Source: UBA2329 sp964577215
Lineage (GTDB): Bacteria > Bacteroidota > Bacteroidia > Chitinophagales > Saprospiraceae
Assembly: GCA_964577215.1 (NCBI GenBank)
Contig: CAZNYK010000003.1
Location: 1 to 64,000, forward strand
DNA length: 64,000 nucleotides
Reading direction: 5' to 3'
Shown here: piece by piece, positions 61,115 through 64,000 of the stretch
Numbering within the stretch: position 1 is the first letter of the stretch
Layout: every line of letters begins with the position of its first letter
Made by a program: the position numbers and the translations under genes
Notes under the pieces: model-generated
Told to the model about the DNA's origin: nothing
Databases searched by the model: none
Seen by the model: the letters and a program-made list of their open reading frames with translations, nothing else

Positions 61115-64000
61115 ATGAGGATTCAACTCTACACCTTTGCTTTTTGTTTTTTTGCCGCCGCTATCGCCCCTGTTCATGCACAAGTGCTCGAAGTGACCAA
61201 TGCACCGCCGATCACGCCTCAGAATCTCATCACCAACATTTTCCTCGGCGATGGTGTGGAAGTCCTCAGCGTGACCTACGAGGGCTCTTCCAATGCCGTA
61301 GGTTTTTTCAAGGACGGCCAGGTTGCCGTGGGCATGGAGCGTGGAATCGTAATGACAACAGGGCGCGCCGTAACCCAGGGATTCCAGTTTGGAGTGGCCG
61401 AAGCCGGAAGCGTTCAGGCCAGCGTGGACAACGGCAGCAACGTCATGGATCCTGACATGGAGGCCATTGCCGGTGGAGAGCAGGTTTTTAATGTAACGAA
61501 ATACATCATCACCTTTATTCCCATTGCCGACACGCTTCGCTTCCGCTATGCCTTCGGATCTGAAGAATACCCGGAATACGTTTGCAGTGATTTCAACGAT
61601 ATTTTCGGATTCTTTATCAGCGGGCCGGGCATCAACGGCCCCTATCAAAACAACGCCGCCAACATCGCCCTCATCCCGGGCACCAATCTTCCGGTAAGGA
61701 TCAACAACGTAAACCCGGGGCAGGTAGGCGCCGCGGGCCAACCGGAAAACTGCAATCCGCCGCGCGGCTCCCTTTCCTACTCGCAATATTACAACGACAA
61801 CGACGGCTCCGGCATGATGCCTGTGTATGACGGCATCACCGACGTGTTCACAGCCGAAGCCATTGTGCAGCCCTGCCAGATATACACTATCAAACTCGTC
61901 ATTTGTGACGTGGGGGATGCCGTATTCGACTCGGGGGTGTTTCTCGAAGCTAAGAGTTTCGGTACAGGTTCTTTGGACGTGAACGTCGCCACCGCGAGCT
62001 TGGACGGTTCCGTGGCTGAAGGTTGCGCTGCCGGAAGGATCACGTTCTCGCTTCCCAACCCCGTAGAGTCAAACTACTACATCGATTTCAACGTCCTGGG
62101 CGATGCCGTCAATGGGGTCGACTACGTCCAATTGCCGGATTCGCTCTTCATCCCTGCGGGCCAAACCTCCGTCTCATTTGACATCATTGCATTAGAGGAC
62201 GATCTGCCGGAAAATTCCGAGTCTCTGCTCTTTGATGTACAACGGGATGCCTGCAACCGGGACACCTTTCTCATCCTCATCCGTGACAACCCGCTCATCA
62301 AACCCGATCTGGGGCAGGACCCCACCATCTGCGCCGGCGACCCCGTCCAATTAGACGGCACGATACCCATCACCCTGCCTCCCTTGCCTACCTTCTCCAA
62401 TACCAACAACCTCGTTATCAACCCTACCAACGTACCTGTTTTTTCCAACATCAATGTGAGCGGCGTCGTTCCCAACGTACTCGGTCCGGATGTGCTCCAA
62501 TCCATCTGTATTGACAGCATCTCGCATCCCTGGATCGACGATCTGGATATCTTCCTCATCACTCCCGGAGGCCAGTTCCTCGAATTGACCACCGACAACG
62601 GCGGAAATGGCGGTAACGGTCTTGGAATGGACTACTACCGCGGCACTTGTTTCACCCCTGACGCCACAGTTCCCATTAACTTTCCCGGTCCTTTCGCACC
62701 GCCTTCCGCCGTACCCTTTTCCGGCAATTGGCTGCCCGAAGGGGAATGGCCGGATATCTGGGGCGGACCAGTCAACGGGCAGTGGCGCCTGCAACTCATC
62801 GACGATACCAACGGCGCCGTGGGCACCCTGCACAGTTGGACCATAACTTTCAACCGGATTTACGATATAGAATACGCCTGGTCGCCGGCCGCCGGCCTGA
62901 GTTGCGCCGATTGTCCTGATCCGCAAGCCGCGCCCCTGCAACCGGTAAACTACATACTCACCGCTTCAGATTCCTATGGTTGCGTTACCTCCGATACCAT
63001 TTCCTTCAACGTCACCCCGCAGATAGACGCCCCGGCAGCCATCTGCGGCGCCACCACGGAAAACTCCGTGACCGTGGCATGGCAAGATGTACCGGGCGCT
63101 GCCGGCTATGAGATCAATGTGAACAACAGCGGATGGTCGTCTCCCAGCGGCGCGTTGGAGCATGTTATCGACGGCCTCAGCTTCAGCGAAACAGTGGACA
63201 TCTACATCCGCTCGCTCGGCTTGTGTCCTGGCCCCCCCGACACCCTACAGTGCCAGGCACTGGCTTGCAGCCCGCCCGATCTGTCGGCAACTACCACCGA
63301 TGCCAGTTGTGCAGGGCTGGCCAATGGTTCAGTGGCGCTTACCTCTTCATCAGCATCGGGTGCCCTTACCTTTGAACTAAACGGAATCACCAACAACAAC
63401 GGCATTTACAACGACCTCGCGCCCGGGCTTTATGTAGCCTCCCTCACCGATGCCGCCAATTGCCCCGCCACCGTGCAATTCACCATCAGCGCGCCGCAGG
63501 CGCTCAGCGCCGGTATTGTAATGATAGACTCGGTGCGATGCAACGGAGGCAGCGACGGCGCTGCAACCGTATCGGTAAGCGGCGGGCAAGGGCCCTACAC
63601 TTACGCATGGGACAACGGCGAGACCGGCGCTGCCGCTATCGCCCTCGATGCCGGCCCGCATTCCGTAACCATAACCGACCAGGCCGGATGCAGCGCCGCA
63701 ACCCCTGTTGCTATACCGGAGCCTCCGGCGCTAACGCTCACCACTACCGCTTCCGCCGTAAGTTGCCCCGGCGCGGGAGACGGAAGCGCCGGCGCGGCGC
63801 CTGTGGGAGGCACTGCACCCTACAACTTCCTATGGGACACCGCCGCGGGAGGCCAGACCTCGGTCACTGCCGCCGGGCTACCGGGAGGAACTTACCAGGT
63901 AACAGTCACCGATGCGGAAGGATGTACCGCGCAGGCAACATCCACCGTAGCTGAGGCAGCGCCCATCTTCTTACAGGTTCAGGATGAAGACGCGCGCTGC
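61115..64000 (+). CDS. SprB-repeat adhesin-type secreted protein, partial (runs off the window)
   Basis: Open from the ATG at 61115 to the window end, 962 codons without a stop. Signal peptide YTFAFCFFAAAIAPVHAQ. About 25-280: choice-of-anchor L type domain (GIVMTTGRAV, AFGSEEYPEYVCSDFNDIFGFFISGPG). About 290-390: Calx-beta-like (FNVLGDAVNGVDYVQLPD). About 450-590: P-domain-like (CIDSISHPWIDDLDIFLITPGG ... INGQWRLQLIDDTNG-type end). From about 730: SprB repeats (VRCNGGSDGAATVSVSGGQG, GPYTYAWDNGETG). The expected C-terminal gliding/T9SS domain lies beyond the window. It is an exported adhesin-like protein. Confidence 0.9.
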   Translation, partial: MRIQLYTFAFCFFAAAIAPVHAQVLEVTNAPPITPQNLITNIFLGDGVEVLSVTYEGSSNAVGFFKDGQVAVGMERGIVMTTGRAVTQGFQFGVAEAGSVQASVDNGSNVMDPDMEAIAGGEQVFNVTKYIITFIPIADTLRFRYAFGSEEYPEYVCSDFNDIFGFFISGPGINGPYQNNAANIALIPGTNLPVRINNVNPGQVGAAGQPENCNPPRGSLSYSQYYNDNDGSGMMPVYDGITDVFTAEAIVQPCQIYTIKLVICDVGDAVFDSGVFLEAKSFGTGSLDVNVATASLDGSVAEGCAAGRITFSLPNPVESNYYIDFNVLGDAVNGVDYVQLPDSLFIPAGQTSVSFDIIALEDDLPENSESLLFDVQRDACNRDTFLILIRDNPLIKPDLGQDPTICAGDPVQLDGTIPITLPPLPTFSNTNNLVINPTNVPVFSNINVSGVVPNVLGPDVLQSICIDSISHPWIDDLDIFLITPGGQFLELTTDNGGNGGNGLGMDYYRGTCFTPDATVPINFPGPFAPPSAVPFSGNWLPEGEWPDIWGGPVNGQWRLQLIDDTNGAVGTLHSWTITFNRIYDIEYAWSPAAGLSCADCPDPQAAPLQPVNYILTASDSYGCVTSDTISFNVTPQIDAPAAICGATTENSVTVAWQDVPGAAGYEINVNNSGWSSPSGALEHVIDGLSFSETVDIYIRSLGLCPGPPDTLQCQALACSPPDLSATTTDASCAGLANGSVALTSSSASGALTFELNGITNNNGIYNDLAPGLYVASLTDAANCPATVQFTISAPQALSAGIVMIDSVRCNGGSDGAATVSVSGGQGPYTYAWDNGETGAAAIALDAGPHSVTITDQAGCSAATPVAIPEPPALTLTTTASAVSCPGAGDGSAGAAPVGGTAPYNFLWDTAAGGQTSVTAAGLPGGTYQVTVTDAEGCTAQATSTVAEAAPIFLQVQDEDARC

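Overview
The window reads as chromosome from a moderately GC-rich member of the Bacteroidota, most likely the Saprospiria (Lewinella/Haliscomenobacter-like). The evidence is a fused lpxC/fabZ gene, very large secreted proteins ending in type IX secretion (T9SS) sorting domains, an SprB-type repeat adhesin, an arsenosugar cluster with ArsS, and promoters whose -7 box fits the Bacteroidota consensus TAnnTTTG. There is no phage or plasmid region. Genes are dense and mostly in short operons, with housekeeping genes mixed with surface and secreted proteins.

Layout. 0-1.7 kb: repeat-rich DNA with a GrpB-family gene and a GxxExxY gene between inverted repeats. 1.7-10 kb: a DUF885-like lipoprotein, a Uma2 nuclease-fold protein, a TonB-dependent receptor, a methyltransferase, an HpcH-type aldolase, dapB and a small Cys-rich secreted protein. 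10-17 kb: coaD, a C39-peptidase ABC exporter with its HlyD adaptor, an FAD oxidoreductase and an arginine deiminase. 17-24 kb: DUF6580/DUF5522 pair, smpB, secreted proteins, a DUF885 hydrolase, an ARPP-1 protein, tRNA-Leu(GAG) with a 91-bp repeat array at its 3' end, and pdxH with a possible leader ORF and terminator. 24.5-30.5 kb: a minus-strand lipid A operon (lpxD, lpxC/fabZ, lpxA) continuing into an ABC ATPase, a glycosyltransferase and a MobA-like nucleotidyltransferase. 30.5-33.6 kb: a small membrane protein, a sodium:solute symporter and a DUF1611 protein.

34-46 kb holds two giant T9SS cargo proteins (one carrying both a dockerin and a cohesin-like domain) around a three-gene arsenosugar set and a REP-associated tyrosine transposase (RAYT) flanked by two perfect REP palindromes. 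46-61 kb holds a helical-repeat protein of unknown function, an EamA transporter, a lipoprotein with two tandem Uma2 paralogues, a VWA-like membrane protein, a secreted glutamine-amidotransferase-fold protein, an HtrA protease, GtrA, an acyl-ACP thioesterase, an Rpn-type nuclease, an FtsE-like ATPase with a 33-residue membrane peptide, a possible kinase-fold protein and SppA. From 61115 an adhesin-like gene runs off the window end still open.

The least explained signals lie in non-coding DNA. (1) Heptamers repeated every 10 bp, often as inverted arms, occur at four places; one pair encloses the GxxExxY gene and another forms an apparently empty palindrome. (2) The 3' end of tRNA-Leu is repeated as alternating inverted copies with terminators. 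(3) The RAYT and its palindromes form a compact cassette. (4) Several genes have a -7 box only 4-5 nt before the ATG, suggesting leaderless mRNAs.
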